Shown: piece by piece, positions 37,101 to 50,268 of the stretch
Layout: the number at the start of each line of letters is the position of its first letter
How positions within the stretch are numbered: the stretch's first letter is position 1
Assembly (NCBI GenBank): GCA_963691815.1
Contig: OY829656.1
Location: forward strand, 13,905,476-13,969,475
Source of the DNA: Echiichthys vipera
Lineage: Eukaryota > Chordata > Actinopteri > Perciformes > Trachinidae
DNA: 64,000 nucleotides
Direction of reading: 5' to 3'
Translations under genes and position numbers: made by a program
Notes under the pieces: generated by a model
What the model was told of the DNA's origin: nothing
The model's database searches: none
Seen by the model: the letters and a program-made list of their open reading frames with translations, nothing else

Positions 37101-40100
37101 AGGTGCTGTTGTGTAAACTTTTGAGGTATAATGAAGGAGTGAGTCATCCCAAAATACGTGTTTTTCTATCAGTTTCAGTCTGTCTTCTCTATCGAGGCTG
37201 ACATGGTACTTTTGCCCAAAACTGGCCTTTGACACAGAAACAAATCAGTTAGTTTGTCCAAATGAAGAACCAGACCAGAATTTGTCTGCCTGGCTTATAT
37301 TTCAAGGTTGTTGTTTTTTTTATTGAAGAACAATATCACCATGCTCATGATATTCCGCTCTATCTTGACCTTGGGGACTGGTTGTTTTGAATTCCTACAT
37401 TGAAGTGCTACACTGTCCTCTCAAATGTTTCAATTGCAGGTGTGAACAAGTACACTCAGTTCAGCTGCGAAGCTCACAACACGAAGGGTGTCAGCACCTC
37501 CAGAGAAGCAAATATCAACATCAAAGGTAAAACCGGGTATTTTGGGGACTGTCAGAATTTCCAAGAGGTTTTTATGCTCTGCAAGCTGACCGTAAACATC
37601 CATGTTAGGGAGTTAATAGTTTTTTTTTATGCTGGTTTGTAGTGCTTCCTGACCCTGTCTCTAATATTACTGTGATGGAGAGGCAGCCCAATAAATTGAT
37701 GTTGAGCTGGACCCCCGGGCATGATGGTTTCTCTCCACTAACTAAATGCCATATCAGGGTAAGCCCCATGTCTGCATAATTTGTGCTGTTCCTTAATGTC
37801 TTCAGATTGAGCCACACATTTTCTTTGTTCCATCTAAGGTTAAAGAGGTGAGTCGGAGGAAAGGAGAGGTGATGACCACCAGGTTCGTCAACGTCACAGT
37901 GCCGCCTTTCCAGTACGAAATCCCCGGGCTGCAGGCTATGACGTGGTACAACATTAGTTTATCCTGCAGCAATGAAGTGGGAGCCTCCCCTGTCACTGTG
38001 TGGATCCAGAGCAACACCACAGAGGGAGGTGTGTGTGTGTGAGCACTTGATGAACCAGTTAACAATTTGCAGGGTGAATTTTGTTGCCAGTTGGTGCTAC
38101 ACCAGTAGATATGCAGCAGATACTAGCTGCAATGTGAGAAAATTATCCAAAATTAAATTAAATCCATCCATCCCAGCATGCGACACATGTTTTGGGCTTG
38201 TTTGAATTATGCTGAGACTATATTTGCTTTAAAGACCACCTTGTGTATTTACTTTAAAGAAGAACCTCCTTGTTATGCTTCTGGCTCCTTCCCATCATAG
38301 CAGATTCCTGTTTATGTAACAAGAACATATGTAATTAGCCAAGTACTTTCCCATCCAAACTGTGCTTAAACTGTGCCTCCTCGCAGTAGCAGCTTGTAAT
38401 AACTGGAGTTTACGGAAGTTGCACAACTACCTGCTCTGCTCGTGACAAGCCCCCTTCAGAAAAAATATCCTATCCACTAAATTCTCTGTTAGTGTCACAT
38501 AGGAAATAGGAGTGGTCTCACTGAGAAAGCACAAAGATCTAACTGGGTGGAGTTGCCTTCAATTTCCTTCCTGAAGCCACCACATGGGATATTTTAGTTG
38601 AAAGATTTGATATGCTGTGCCAGGAAGTGACCACATACCAAACTGTAATCAAAGATTTCAATGGAGGGGCAGTCTTACTTTCTTTTTTTCCGCTTTTGGC
38701 ATTTCATATGAAGTCTCTTGATATTATTTTAAGTCTCTTGACGATGTCTGTTTCCATTTCTTTTCACTCTCTCAGTGCCATCAGTGTATCCCCGAAATGT
38801 TACCGCGCAGCTGAATGAGTCGTGGCTGGTGATAAGGTGGAAACCTCCCCCAGAGGATAAGATAAATGGCATCCTGCGTGGTTATGATGTTATTGTAAGA
38901 CATGGCACACAAGTGAACAAGGTGAGCTTGCAGACAACACGGTGATGAAAGATTTTGCCTTTTGTGAAAAATATTTTATTTAGTTTCTGTAACAGTCACA
39001 ATAACTTATTATTGATAAGAAAAAAACATAGAAAATGAAATGAAATTCATACTTTTCTTTAGTAGGTACACATAAGCACATACATAAATGTGCAAATATA
39101 TACAAACACACATACATATAGACAGTAGTTCTAGTAGAAACCAAAATGTGACTTATACATTTTAATTGATTATATATAGTTAAACTGCATCTGGCACTAC
39201 ATCTAACAGCGTATGTAAATATATCCAGTACAGACATTGAAGTATAAGTACACTTCCATACGTACAGTGCACATTCTCCCCTAAATAAACTGTATATTGT
39301 ATATTAATTATGATTATCTCATGTTATAGTGTTATCTTTGATGTTTCTTTGTTTTTTGGGAAAGCTGATATTGTTCTGAACATTCTAATAACAATGACTC
39401 ATGTATGACAAATATGAAAAGAATGAGTCTAACATTTTGGGAATATGTGATCCTCCCTTTGGCCTGCCTACTGAACTAGAGGTCAGCTTCCCTATTACCT
39501 ATGAACAATAGTTTTTCCACCCCTCACAAATCAACAAGGCAGGGAAAGTCATTTCCAAGAAGTGCCTTTCTTTTAGATCCACTGTCTAAGAAACAGCACA
39601 GTTTATTTTGATAACAACTCATTGTGCACACGCCAATTGTCCGTTGCATTTTTCCGTGATGCTGTTTGTGCATAGTCGTACTTCTGTTACTGCCTAAGCT
39701 CTCTTTGGGGCAATAGTGTGTTTCCCGTCCTTCCTGTCTGTGTCGTTGTTAAAGGAAGCTGATGGCGTGAAGACTGGCAGCCTTTTTCTTTGTTCAGCAT
39801 GTGGTTTTGAGTCATCACACAGTGAATGGAATATGAATACAACGGGATGTGTACTATAGGCCCAAATATCCTGATGTGTTGTCCAGTCAGTTGGTGATGT
39901 CATTATGGGAAGGCTTTGTAATAGCAATAACTGGAAATGTGCATAAATGCAGTTTGTTTAATTCTAAGTTCCCACCTGCCCCGACAACTGCCTTGTGTGA
40001 GGGATAATGTAGAGCAAGCTGGTCATTATTGCAAATGAAATTCATAATAATACAGTATATTGAAATCGACCCGTGTCTGACCACCTCTTGGGTCTTGAAG

Positions 40101-43100
40101 GTGAGTCAGTCTACCTGGGTTCCCCCTTTCTAACACACTACCCTGGTTCAACCCTGGGTGAGCCATTGATGTCAAAGGGGTATTAGAACCCTGAAGGTGT
40201 TTAATTCGCAAAAATGACCAGCTGGCTCTACATTATGCTGCTTATTACAGCCTTACTAAATAAATAAATAATAAATTGATTTTAAATTTATTTAATTGAT
40301 TTAAAAATAGTCCTCCAGAGTCTATGATAAGAACTGCATCTACATAATTAATCAATCAGAATGAAGTATACAGCAAAGCCATGTATCAAAATAAAATAAA
40401 TAGTCCACATAAACCATTTATCCTTTAATTAGATGATTGAACCGTGATTATTACTTCCTCCCAATTATGTGTGTTTCATGGTAGAAGTTGTGATGCCATC
40501 ATCTTCTTTTGCATCTGAGGTTGATTCCCCAAATTAGTGGAGGATTTGCTGTTTTGAGAAAATTTAACCACATGTTGCCCTTCGTGTGGTGCCAGAGACG
40601 TGATAGACCATTAATCATGGGTTGACAGCGATCCCAGTCCGACCGTCAGCACATTGGTAAAGCAGAGGAACCCCACTGTGTGGTGTTGTGAAATACAGCA
40701 CTATGTCTGTCACATGTTCCCTCTCATGCAGCGCATAGGCTTATCCAGAAAGTTGGTCTCCTTCCCTTTTTAGAGTGTTTCATTTTATATGATATAGTTC
40801 TCTGGTATTTTCCAAAAAAAGGTTTCATACTGCAAGTGAAAAGAGATTAAAGGGACTTTTATTTGCATTTCTTGTTTCCATAGTGCTCTTTGTGGAAATA
40901 AGACAAAAAGGAGGAGACATACATGTAGTAAGAGAAAGGACATGGCATGCAGAAAGGTTGTTGACCTAGATTCGAGATGTTACACAAATGTTCCTTAGCA
41001 TGCTTGGCAACCAGTGTCCCCGCAATAATGTCTTTTTTTCTTGGAGAAGCTGCTTCTCTTTCAGTTTAATGACTTACCTTACTGTACCATTAAAACTCAT
41101 CTAACAGCAGGTTGAACTCCACAGAGATAATGATTAACCTCAAAATGTGTTTTTAAGAGGAATCCAATTATGACACTTGACACAATCCATATTTAAAATA
41201 GTCTCTGTTGTCACTGTGTGTTGTTGCAGATCCACAGTTACACCACCGTGGCCTTTGTAGATGTGCAGGAATTCAACACAACCTACAGTGTGGAGGTGGC
41301 TGCATGCACTCAGGCAGGGAGTGGCATGGTCAGCCCACGAGTCTGGCTGTTTGTGCCAGAGGACAGTAAGCTGCTTTATTGATGTATCTCATCATCTGGA
41401 AACAGTTAACTTTATAATCTGGCCAAGCTAGTTTACCTGATTCTAAATTGTACTATAGAACAACAATATTTCCCTATGGAACTAACCATTAAACTAACTA
41501 ACAGCCATGAAACTCAACAGGATGAGAAGATGCATACACATGTAAACACATCGATCTACATGTTGCTATAATCATAATTTTTTGGGAAAAAACAATGCTG
41601 AACTATCCTATTATTATAATTCAGATAACTCATCCTGAATATTGGATTTTGGATATCCCATTTGCTCAATATTGTCTTGACTTTGGTCATTTCTTCTTCC
41701 TGTCTCAGGATCAGCGGTGTCCCCATCGTCCAGCCCTGACACCAGGGTTCCAGGCTCTGTTTATGTTGTGCTGGGCGTGGTGTGTGGCTTCTGTCTTCTG
41801 CTGCTTATCCTCTGGGGGGCTATCTGTGTACACAACAGGACTTCTGACTCTTGGTTTGGGTATGCTAACAAACTTTTGCGTTCTGTGCAAAACACTGTGA
41901 TTTAACCTTGCTTTAGTTTAATTGTATTATATTTGAAATGTCTGTGTGTCACAATGACCTGTTTGTCTGCATGGTTCGTCTTTGCTCTAAAAACATAACA
42001 TTTTTGTTGTGGAAGTTCATTTTGTTTTGGCACCAGGCGTTGCTGAGTAATTTCTCTTCAATAGCGCTCTGTAGTAGGACTTGAGAAACTGAATACTTCC
42101 GGACTCTGTTAATAAACTGCCTTTGCTTCCTCTTAATCACCATTGTCTGCACATGAGTCCTCCTGTAATAACTGTGCAGCTGGAGAGATGGACAACAACC
42201 AGCTGTTAATTCTCTGGAATTCATTATTATGAAGGCTGTGACTCAGTCGTGCCACTCAGGATATGGATCGGAATGTGTCACAGGCTGCTTCTCAGTCAGG
42301 AAGACAGTATGTGACCTCAAAGTCAGGAAAGCATCAACTCAGAGGGTTTCCTCACTGTGACCACCTCAAGTTGAATCCTGTGTGCATGATTACTGAAATG
42401 GAATAACTTTGGTGAGAGATTTAGCTCACTGTTCATTGTCTCCCCCTGCAGGCGGGTGTTTGGAGGTGGAGAAAAGCTGCAGCCTTTTGTGCAGTACAAA
42501 CCCAACAGATCCTACAATAGATCGGCCGTAGGAATCACACGTATGTTCATATATCACTTTGGAAAATGAACATAAATGTATGTTGTCCTGCTAAAGGCAC
42601 ACAATGACTTGAGTGGCTCCTGTCTGCAGTTGGGAACCTTGGTGTTAGCGATGAACTCCGAGCCAAACTTCAGGACGTGATGGTCATGAGGAACTTGCTC
42701 TCCATAGGGAAGGTTCTTGGAGAGGGTCAGTGAGAGGTTTCACTTTGAGTAATTGTGCAACCACAGGAAACATCCACATGATTATAATTAGATGAACACA
42801 GAGATAATAGCACATACTGTGCAGGTTATAAAGTATTTATGTTTTCATTTAATCAGGTGAATTTGGCTCCGTGATGGAGGGACATTTAAAACAACAAGAT
42901 GGAACATCAGAAAGAGTCGCTGTGAAGACAATGAAACGTGAGCTTTACATTACTACAATATATCCATTAGTCATTTATAGACTATACAACAAGTAGAAAT
43001 AGCAGATAATTTCCCTCTCTTTCTTCAAACAGTGGATAGCTTCTCTCAAAGGGAGATTGAAGAGTTCCTGAATGAGGCAGCCTGCATGAAAGATTTCAAC

Positions 43101-46100
43101 CACGCTAATGTCATCAGACTGCTCGGTACGAGTTATGCATTACCTCTTTAATGTATTGTAGAATCCCACTACTCTGTTCCCTGCTCCATTTTATTTGCAA
43201 ATCCTTACACACTTATTTCTGTGTATTGACTTGTCCTCTTTAGGTGTGTGCTTGGAAGTAGGCGCCGGACATTTTCCCAAGCCCATGGTCATCCTGCCGT
43301 TCATGAAATATGGAGATCTACATAGCTTCCTGCTGCGCTCACGTATGGGGGAGAGTCCAGTGGTAAGATATCAGCCAAAAACAGAAATATATTTCAACTT
43401 ATACAGAGGAGATCAAAATTAGAGAACAACTAAGAAAAACTTGATTTATTCTGAAGTACTGTTATTTTTTATCGTCCAGAATTTTATAGAATATCCTCTG
43501 TGGCTCTACCACTGCTGTACCAGCATGTTTTTTAAATAACCAAGGCACTTCAACAAAAATCTTTATTTTGTGAAAAAAGCAGTGAGCAAAATTAGAGAAC
43601 ATTTTCAGATACCCCCCAGTTACTGGTGTATGGCAAGCCGCTCTAAGGTGACCTAAACCCTGTCCAGATAAAGGCCAAAGGGATGACCTTCTCAGCCATC
43701 AGAGGGAGGCTGGGCATTTCCAAGCTTGTGATTTCAAGAAAATTTAAACTTTACAAGGACACAGATTTATTTAAGTCCCTCAAAAAGGCCAGTCATCTGT
43801 GTAAAACAAGTGCACGAGTGGACCTGAATATGCAAACATTGCCAATCGGGAATCAGTTCAACACTGCAGCTGGAGTTGCACGCAGTTCAGTGCTGAACAG
43901 GGCAATGATCTGTCTCGGCCCACAGTGTCTCGTCATTTAAGACAATTTGGACTGAAAGCCCACTCTGCAGTGACCAAACATCTCATCAGCAGATATAATG
44001 AAAAGGTGAGACTTGCCTTTGCTGAGGAGGAAGTTGTGTGGACAGAGGAGAACCGCTCCAGAGTGCACTACTGTGTTGAGAGTAAGTTCAATTGATTTGT
44101 GTCTTATGGGAAACATTATGTGCGGGGTAGGACTGAGGAAAGACTGAACCCAAAGTGAGTAAAGATGTCAGTTCAATTTGAAGGAGGAAATGTCATGGTT
44201 TGAGAGGCCTGATGGTTTGAGGGATGTTTTCTTTAGCAGGAGTTGGGCCTCTTGTACAGCTACATGGCAGGGTGAATACAAATGTTTATGTGAACATTGA
44301 ACATGCAATACCTTCACTACAACTGTCTCCCAATCAGCCCACAATTTCCATGAAAGACAATGCCCCCTGTCACACTGCAAAACAGGTTAAGCAGTTCGTT
44401 GAAGCTAAGAATATTGAAACAATGAAATGGCCAGCCAAGAGTCCAGATCTAAACCCCTTAGAAAATCTCTGGAAAACCCTTGGCAACAAAGCAATGGCTA
44501 CTAAACCCGCTACAGTTACCGAACTGTGGAAGAGACTGCCAGAAGAATGGACCAAGATCAAACCAGAGCAGTGTGAGAAACTAGTGATGTCCTGTGGGCG
44601 CAGATGTGCTGAAGTCATTCAAAGCTGTGGCCTCTACACTTCCTATTCATTTTTGAATCCTATAGCCCTAAAATATTGTTTAAATCATCTCTTCTGACAA
44701 AAAGGTTACTGTTCTCAAATTACTCAAGTTACTGTTCTTTTTCACAAAATAAAGGTTTTTGTTGAAGTGCCTTGGTTTTTAAAAAAAAACCATGCTAGTA
44801 CAGCAGTGGTATAGCCACAGCGGATATTCTATCAAATTATGGACATTAAAAATATCAGTATTTAAGAAAGAAATTAAGTATTTATTAGTTGTTCTCTAAT
44901 TCTGATCTCCACTGTATAATATGTCCTTATTATTAGATTACACTTATAACTGCAATTGTGTGTGTCTGTTTTTTTTTACACAGTTCTTGCCGACTCAGAC
45001 ACTCCTAAAGTTCATGGTTGACATTGCTTTGGGCATGGAGTATCTCAGTGGTCGTAACTTTCTGCATCGTGACCTGGCGGCACGCAACTGCATGTAGGTT
45101 GTATATACAATTTTTATATTAAAGGGACAAGTCACCCCAAAATTAAAAATACATAGTTTACCTCTTACCCGTAGGGCTATCTATCGATCTAGATTGTTTT
45201 GGTGTGAGTTGCCCAGTGTTGGAGATATTTTCTTTCTTTTGAACTACACCTACCTGCGAACCGTATTACATAAGTCCCATGTGGTCTGACATTTCTATCT
45301 TATGGAGATTAGCTAGCTGATTCTCTTAGCTCACCTGGACTAGCTAACGGTACAGCTCAGCCGAGATGAAGGATGCTTGCTGTCACAAGCACAATCCTCT
45401 CGCCTATGAGTATGCTTCCGTCTGCTTGGTGATACGGTTGGTGGGTGTAGTTTGGTAGATAGGAAAATAGTTCCTACATGAAACTACTCACAACAGATCA
45501 GTGGATGTCATGCTTTCTGGAAAAAGACATTGCTGTTGAGTTCTCATCTCACAGTTTACCTAGCACTTCAGGAGTAAGAGGTAAATACCATAGACTGTAT
45601 AAAAAATGGGCGAAGCCTCTGTGTCAAGGTCTGTTCTCTCAACTTGATAGTATCCTACTGGCCTACGGGAGTCACCATCTTGTCAGACTTTGACTCAATT
45701 CAAATTTAACTTATTCAATTTACTTGCGGGAGTCATCCCAAAGGGATCAATAAAGAGAAGTCGAAGTCGAAGTCGAAGTCTAACTCCGCCTCATTGCCTC
45801 TTACCAAAAGGCATTGATGTGACGTTGGGGGGAGGGAGATATGCCCATCTGGCTGACATATACCTCCGAGGAGAAGTGAGGGCCAGCAGCTATCTGTCAC
45901 TCAAGAGGCCGCGCCCCTAATGATTCATAAACTTTAACCTCCAATAAAATAAACAATAGCCTGGTAAAAAAAAAATTCACCCCACTCAGTGGTGTCATGG
46001 AGATATGACCTAAACATACAGACTAGAATGTTTTTTTTTACCAGGCCTTAAATAGGTTTAATAATGCTGTGAAAACAGCCTGTTTAACATGGGGGTCAAT

Positions 46101-48282
46101 GAGAAACTGCTCTGTTATGAAACCTGCTCCTAGTGGACACTCTGCAAGCTGCAATGTTTTGTACTTCCTTATTGGATCAAGCAGGAAGTCGCTGTGGTTG
46201 GGGCTGGGTAAATACATATAGGGTGAACTGTCCCTTTAACTTGTAAAAAGAAATTTGTAAAGATCAGTTTGTTTTTTAAGAAGATTTATGTGATGTGTTG
46301 GTCATTACTTGTTTGTCCTACAGGCTGCGTGATGACATGACAGTGTGTGTGGCAGACTTCGGGTTATCCAAGAAGATTTACAGTGGAGATTATTACAGGC
46401 AGGGCAGAATAGCGAAAATGCCTGTCAAATGGATTGCAGTCGAGAGTCTGGCAGACAGAGTTTTTACTGTAAAGAGTGATGTGGTAAGTACTTCCATCTG
46501 CTCCTGCCTCTTCTAGTAACAGTAACAGTCATCACTACATACTGTACTGTGACTAAAAGAAGAACTTAGCCCTTATATACACTCTCTGTTTTGCTCATTA
46601 CTGAATTTCAAAACTATTTGTCTGAGATCTACACAGAGCAGTCAGCTGAATTTACACAGCACTAATTACTCAGTGAGTGTGCTAAAGTTTTTGTATTTCC
46701 TCATCACCTATCAGTATGTGGTAATTTAGGATGTTTACCTGCTTCTGCATTTTTCCCTACTTTTGAGATTTAATAACTCTAGAACATTAGAACATTGACG
46801 ATGTTGAGATGAAAAACAAAAGCCAATGCATGCAGCCGAATGGGGAGGGCTAGATGTTTCTCCACCACATTGTGACATGAAACATAAACAAAAACATGAA
46901 AAATGGAAATGAAAAGAGAGGCTGAATACCCAATTCACACAATTTTGTTGTGGATTGCAAATACAATTGTAGACTTCTAAAATCATTTTTGCACACTTTC
47001 AAGGGTAGGGGTTAATCTTGGACATCATAGTACTTCTATATAGCAGAGAAAACAGAACGTTTTCTACATGATGAGATATCATATCATATGAATATTCTGT
47101 CATGCAGTGGGCATTTGGCGTCACCATGTGGGAGATTGCTACACGAGGCATGACGCCGTATCCTGGCATCCAGAACCATGAAATTTATGACTACCTTCTC
47201 GAAGGACAGAGGCTGAAGCAGCCAGGAGACTGCTTGGATGAGCTGTGAGTGTTGATTTTGGGTCTGATTGTGTTGGACGTGACCATATCAGAGTCAAGAC
47301 AGACTTTAAAAATAGAATTGTTTGTCTAAAGGTAACAGAAATGGGGGACATTTAAATACAGCTTAAAATAAATATACATTAAAGTGCACTTTTTCTTATT
47401 ATAGGCTACTTAAATACACTTTTAATGAAAGAAAATTTAAATTCACTTTGTGAAAACATGTAAATAGTGTATTACAAAGGGCTTGAAAATAAGTATATTT
47501 TGCATAAGTAAACTAGAAGTTGTTTTGCGCTTGAAGTACTGATGTACAGTAAGTTTTTCTCACTTACCCTTATTTTGGCTTATATCCAGTCTAGCAAACA
47601 ACATTAGTCTAAATAAACATTTAAAACTGGACTGCTTTGCTCACCATTGCCACGTGCAGGAATGTAGGAACTGAATATGAAACTTGCAAATGTGTTTTTC
47701 AAAGTTGAGGTTTTACTGAAATGAATGCCCCCAGTTGTCTCAGCTACACCCAAAAAAAAGTATCTTAAACAAATGATCAAGATTCATGAAAAGAGTTATT
47801 TCCTTTATTTACCCGATTCTAGGTATGAGATCATGTACAGCTGCTGGAGGGCCGATCCACTGGACCGACCTGTCTTTACCCAACTGCGAGAAATGTTGGA
47901 AAAGCTCACAGAAAAGTTCCCGGAGTCTTTCAGCAAGAACGATATCATCTATATTAACACCAGCTTTCCTGAAGAGGACCCTGATGGTGAAACACAGGCA
48001 CCTGCAGAACATCCTCTGTTCAACTCGTCACCGTCCTGCAGCCATCAAGCAGCAGCAGAAAATTCAGTAGTTACTGCGGATATTCACGGGAGTCTGGAGG
48101 ATGAGGATGATGAGGGCGACGATCGCTATGTGGTGGTGATCTCCTCTGACCGTTCCCTGAGATCTCCTGCAGTAGACACACCTCTTTTGTCAAGTGATGC
48201 TTTAAGTCAAGCCAATGGAGACATGGTTACTGATGTGACGGCTCTGCGTCACAGCTCAAGTGACACTTCTTTCCTGCTGTAA
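31138..48282 (+). CDS. mertk: MER receptor tyrosine kinase (TAM family), 19 coding exons
   Basis: Exons: 31138-31222, 32041-32356, 32437-32537, 32619-32789, 37440-37526, 37643-37758, 37839-38028, 38776-38921, 41230-41365, 41709-41859, 42452-42540, 42630-42725, 42857-42937, 43033-43125, 43244-43362, 44984-45093, 46324-46483, 47108-47244, 47823-48282; 947 aa, 19 exons as in the human gene from memory. Order: signal peptide, two Ig domains (to ~253), two FN3 domains (~255-450), TM (~466-487), kinase (~555-815). Kinase landmarks are GEGEFGSV, VAVKTMK, HRDLAARN (catalytic Asp689), DFG Asp707, activation-loop Tyr715/719/720 and the TAM signature KWIAVES. Tyr838 in YINT is a probable GRB2 site. MERTK binds GAS6/PROS1 and drives clearance of apoptotic cells and photoreceptor outer segments. 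CMKDFNHANVIRLLG and LKQPGDCLDELYEIMYSCW favour MERTK over AXL/TYRO3. Confidence 0.95.
33067..33535 (+). mobile_element. MITE family A, copy 4, in mertk intron 4
   Basis: Forward-orientation copy. It starts TTAAAGGTCCCATATTATG and continues with TTGAATTTTGGGTTTCTAC, ACATGCTTTAATGTTCAA, CTGCTCTGATTGGTTAG and CTGAATACTTTCACAC. It decays into an A-rich stretch before AGTCCTTTAAA. Compared with copy 1 it lacks the ~450-base central insertion. Confidence 0.75.
34105..34185 (+). repeat. fragment of a dispersed fish repeat
   Basis: The stretch GGTTAGCTTAGATTACCATA followed by AAGACTGGAAACA and CCTGGCTCTGTCTAAAGGTA resembles a common dispersed teleost repeat that I recall. It is short and non-coding, and its class is not determined. 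Confidence 0.4.
43404..44914 (+). mobile_element. degenerate Tc1/mariner transposon in mertk intron 15
   Basis: It is flanked by TA on both sides (43402-43403 and 44915-44916). The left terminus is CAGAGGAGATCAAAATTAG. The right terminus, reverse-complemented, is CAGTGGAGATCAGAATTAG. In the transposase remnant a helix-turn-helix-like piece (IRGRLGISK) sits near 43700. The C-terminal catalytic half is open at 44224-44697, with MKDNAPCHTAKQVKQF and SPDLNPLENLW carrying the second Asp and the Glu of a DD34E-type triad. The middle is broken by frameshifts and stops. Where an active element has an Asp in SDESKFN, this copy reads VESKFN followed by a stop. It cannot encode active transposase. Confidence 0.95.
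45119..46239. mobile_element. mosaic of nested non-autonomous repeats in mertk intron 16
   Basis: The outer termini pair as inverted repeats: TTAAAGGGACAAGTCACCCC at the left, and GGGTGAACTGTCCCTTTAA at the right (reverse complement TTAAAGGGACAGTTCACCC). Inside are at least two further pieces. One is a retroelement-like tail ending ATCAATAAAG with an AAGTCG repeat at about 45690-45780. The other is a segment at about 45855-46195 that recurs at 60715-61030. No intact coding frame. Confidence 0.75.
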
Positions 48283-48693
48283 AGATTGGTACCCGGAAGA
48301 TCAAAACTGTCACAAAACTGTCACCATGGTTCATCAGTACTAAACAGTCTGCCTCATTGCACTGTGAGCACCTTAATGTGGACTTTCTCTAGTTTTATTA
48401 TATAAGCAGTTCATGCTTTACATGGCCAGTCTACATGTCAGTGTAGGAATGTTGTCTATGTGTGTCAACATCAAACATGTTCATGCACATGTTCCATAAG
48501 CTTAAGATACACTGAACTGTGAAATGATTTACTGTGTTGAATTTTGCATTGCAATGTAAATATAGAAGTGAACAGAATATTTGTAAAGTGATCATACTGT
48601 AAAAATATACGATTCATAGATTTCTTTAAAATGTCATTAAAACAAGATACATTTTGCCAAGGGTCCCTCACAGTGATGACAGTGTTTATATGT

Positions 48694-48699
48694 AATAAA
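48694..48699 (+). promoter_or_regulatory. poly(A) signal of mertk
   Basis: AATAAA about 410 bases after the mertk stop codon, and the first canonical hexamer in the 3' flank. A weaker ATTAAA lies around 48635. Confidence 0.55.
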
Positions 48700-50268
48700 G
48701 GTAAAAAGTAGCAAACGCAACAATAGGAAAATATGCTACCAAAAGAACTTCACTAAAATATGTAAGTGTATATAAATATAAAATTCCAATTAGAGACTTT
48801 GGTAAAAACTAGGACCATACGGTAAATGTATTCAATAACCATGCCTGGTGATATGCAAGCGTAGGAGATGCTGTAAATTGTCCTTGTTGTATAGCTACGT
48901 GCTTAAGAAGACCATATTGATATTGAGAATAACTATACAATGAATCTATTATGCACAGGTATGTAACGCAAAATACACAGTTACATGCCATACACAAGCC
49001 CTTAACTGACGGTTATTTTTATTATTATAATATTTATTTTTCTAGATTAATCGGTAAATCGTTTCTATTATTGGAATGTCCATCCCAGTTTCTCAAAGTC
49101 CAAAGTGATATCTTTAAGTGGCATGTGTTGTCAGACCAACCCTAATATATTCAGTTTAACATTATATGAAACAGAGAAAAGCATTTAAGAGGCTGAAAAA
49201 TAAAGCTTTCTTTACAAAAAAGAACAACAATTACAATTGTATATATTTTTTTAAGTAATCGTTGCAGTTCTACAAGTAGGCCTATGTAATGAGAGGTAGG
49301 CTATTAGTAGGACTAATATTAACTACAGTCAAAAGCACTATGTCTTTTTTGAAATTCAGTGGAGTAAGTATTCAAATAAATACTAGTAGTTTGAAATCTG
49401 TATTGATGTTAAAAAAAAGAAGAAAAAAAGCTTCAATTGAGGTCGGTGTAAGAGATTCAGCTCACTAGGTAGCTTAACGGATAATGAGCAACCTCTGTCT
49501 GCAATTAATATAGCACTTTCATGTGGCTTTTTGTTTAGTCAGTTTAATGGAGCAATGTCTCATAATAAACCGGAGGACTGATTGATTTAAATGTTTATTT
49601 CGAATGTGTAGGTACATTTTAACAAAATAATAATCAAGCAAAAAACAATTGCAGGCGGAAAAAAACAATAAAACGTAAAAAATAGAAAAACGCATACAAA
49701 AGAATTGAATTTAAAGAAATATATATTTTCACATATTCAAAAAGGAGTGGGAAGAAGCATAACCTATTTAATCCAACCCCCTTTCCATAACTAAAAGTAT
49801 TACATTATTTATAGTGTATATAATCATATTTATATTTTATATTTTAAAATTTCTAACATATTAATCACTACTTATCTTTACTTTATAACAAGATATAAAT
49901 GAATTTCAGCACATTTGTCCTACATCGTATTATTGTCTCTGAAATCAACTTCAACTCATTAGTATTTTATATTATAATATATGATCCCTTCAATACTGCA
50001 TAACATGTTTATATGACATACAAAATAAATAAACAGTAAATAAGTAAATAAACATACAACTAATAAAAAACAGATACTATGAAACAATTGCTGACAGTAA
50101 ACCTGAGGATGAAGCAGGCATGTCGGCTCCAGAGAGAGTTCCTGCTCCTTCATCTCCTCCTCCTCCTCCTCCTCCTCCTCCATCTCCTCCTCCTCCTCCT
50201 CCTCCTCCTCCTCCGGCGGTTGACGGTTCACGGCGCCTCCTGCAGGAAGTGTTCACTCCCACACCGAC
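48700..50268. other. mertk-tmem87b intergenic region
   Basis: Very AT-rich until about 50090, then a short GC-richer stretch with a CTC triplet array directly ahead of tmem87b. No supported coding exon. Confidence 0.4.
50151..50215. repeat. (CTC)n triplet array just upstream of the tmem87b start
   Basis: About 20 CTC/TCC triplets with one CAT interruption, ending 54 bases before the tmem87b ATG. It lies in the promoter or 5' leader, where a leader transcript would carry the pyrimidine strand. Poly-Leu and poly-Glu open frames over it are repeat artefacts. Confidence 0.9.

Larger units (their letters stand above)
32790..37439. other. mertk intron 4
   Basis: The longest mertk intron, splitting the second Ig domain. 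It contains a MITE family A copy (33067-33535), a second repeat fragment (34105-34185) and AT-rich sequence without supported exons. Confidence 0.6.

Noticed and set aside
40070..40200. Possible short repeat or palindromic element in mertk intron 8
   Set aside because: Words such as CCCTGGTTCAACCCTGGGTGA look repeat-like, but no boundaries or second copy were found in the window.
44224..44697. 157-aa open frame that might be read as a gene
   Set aside because: It is the C-terminal part of the broken Tc1 transposase, not a host gene.
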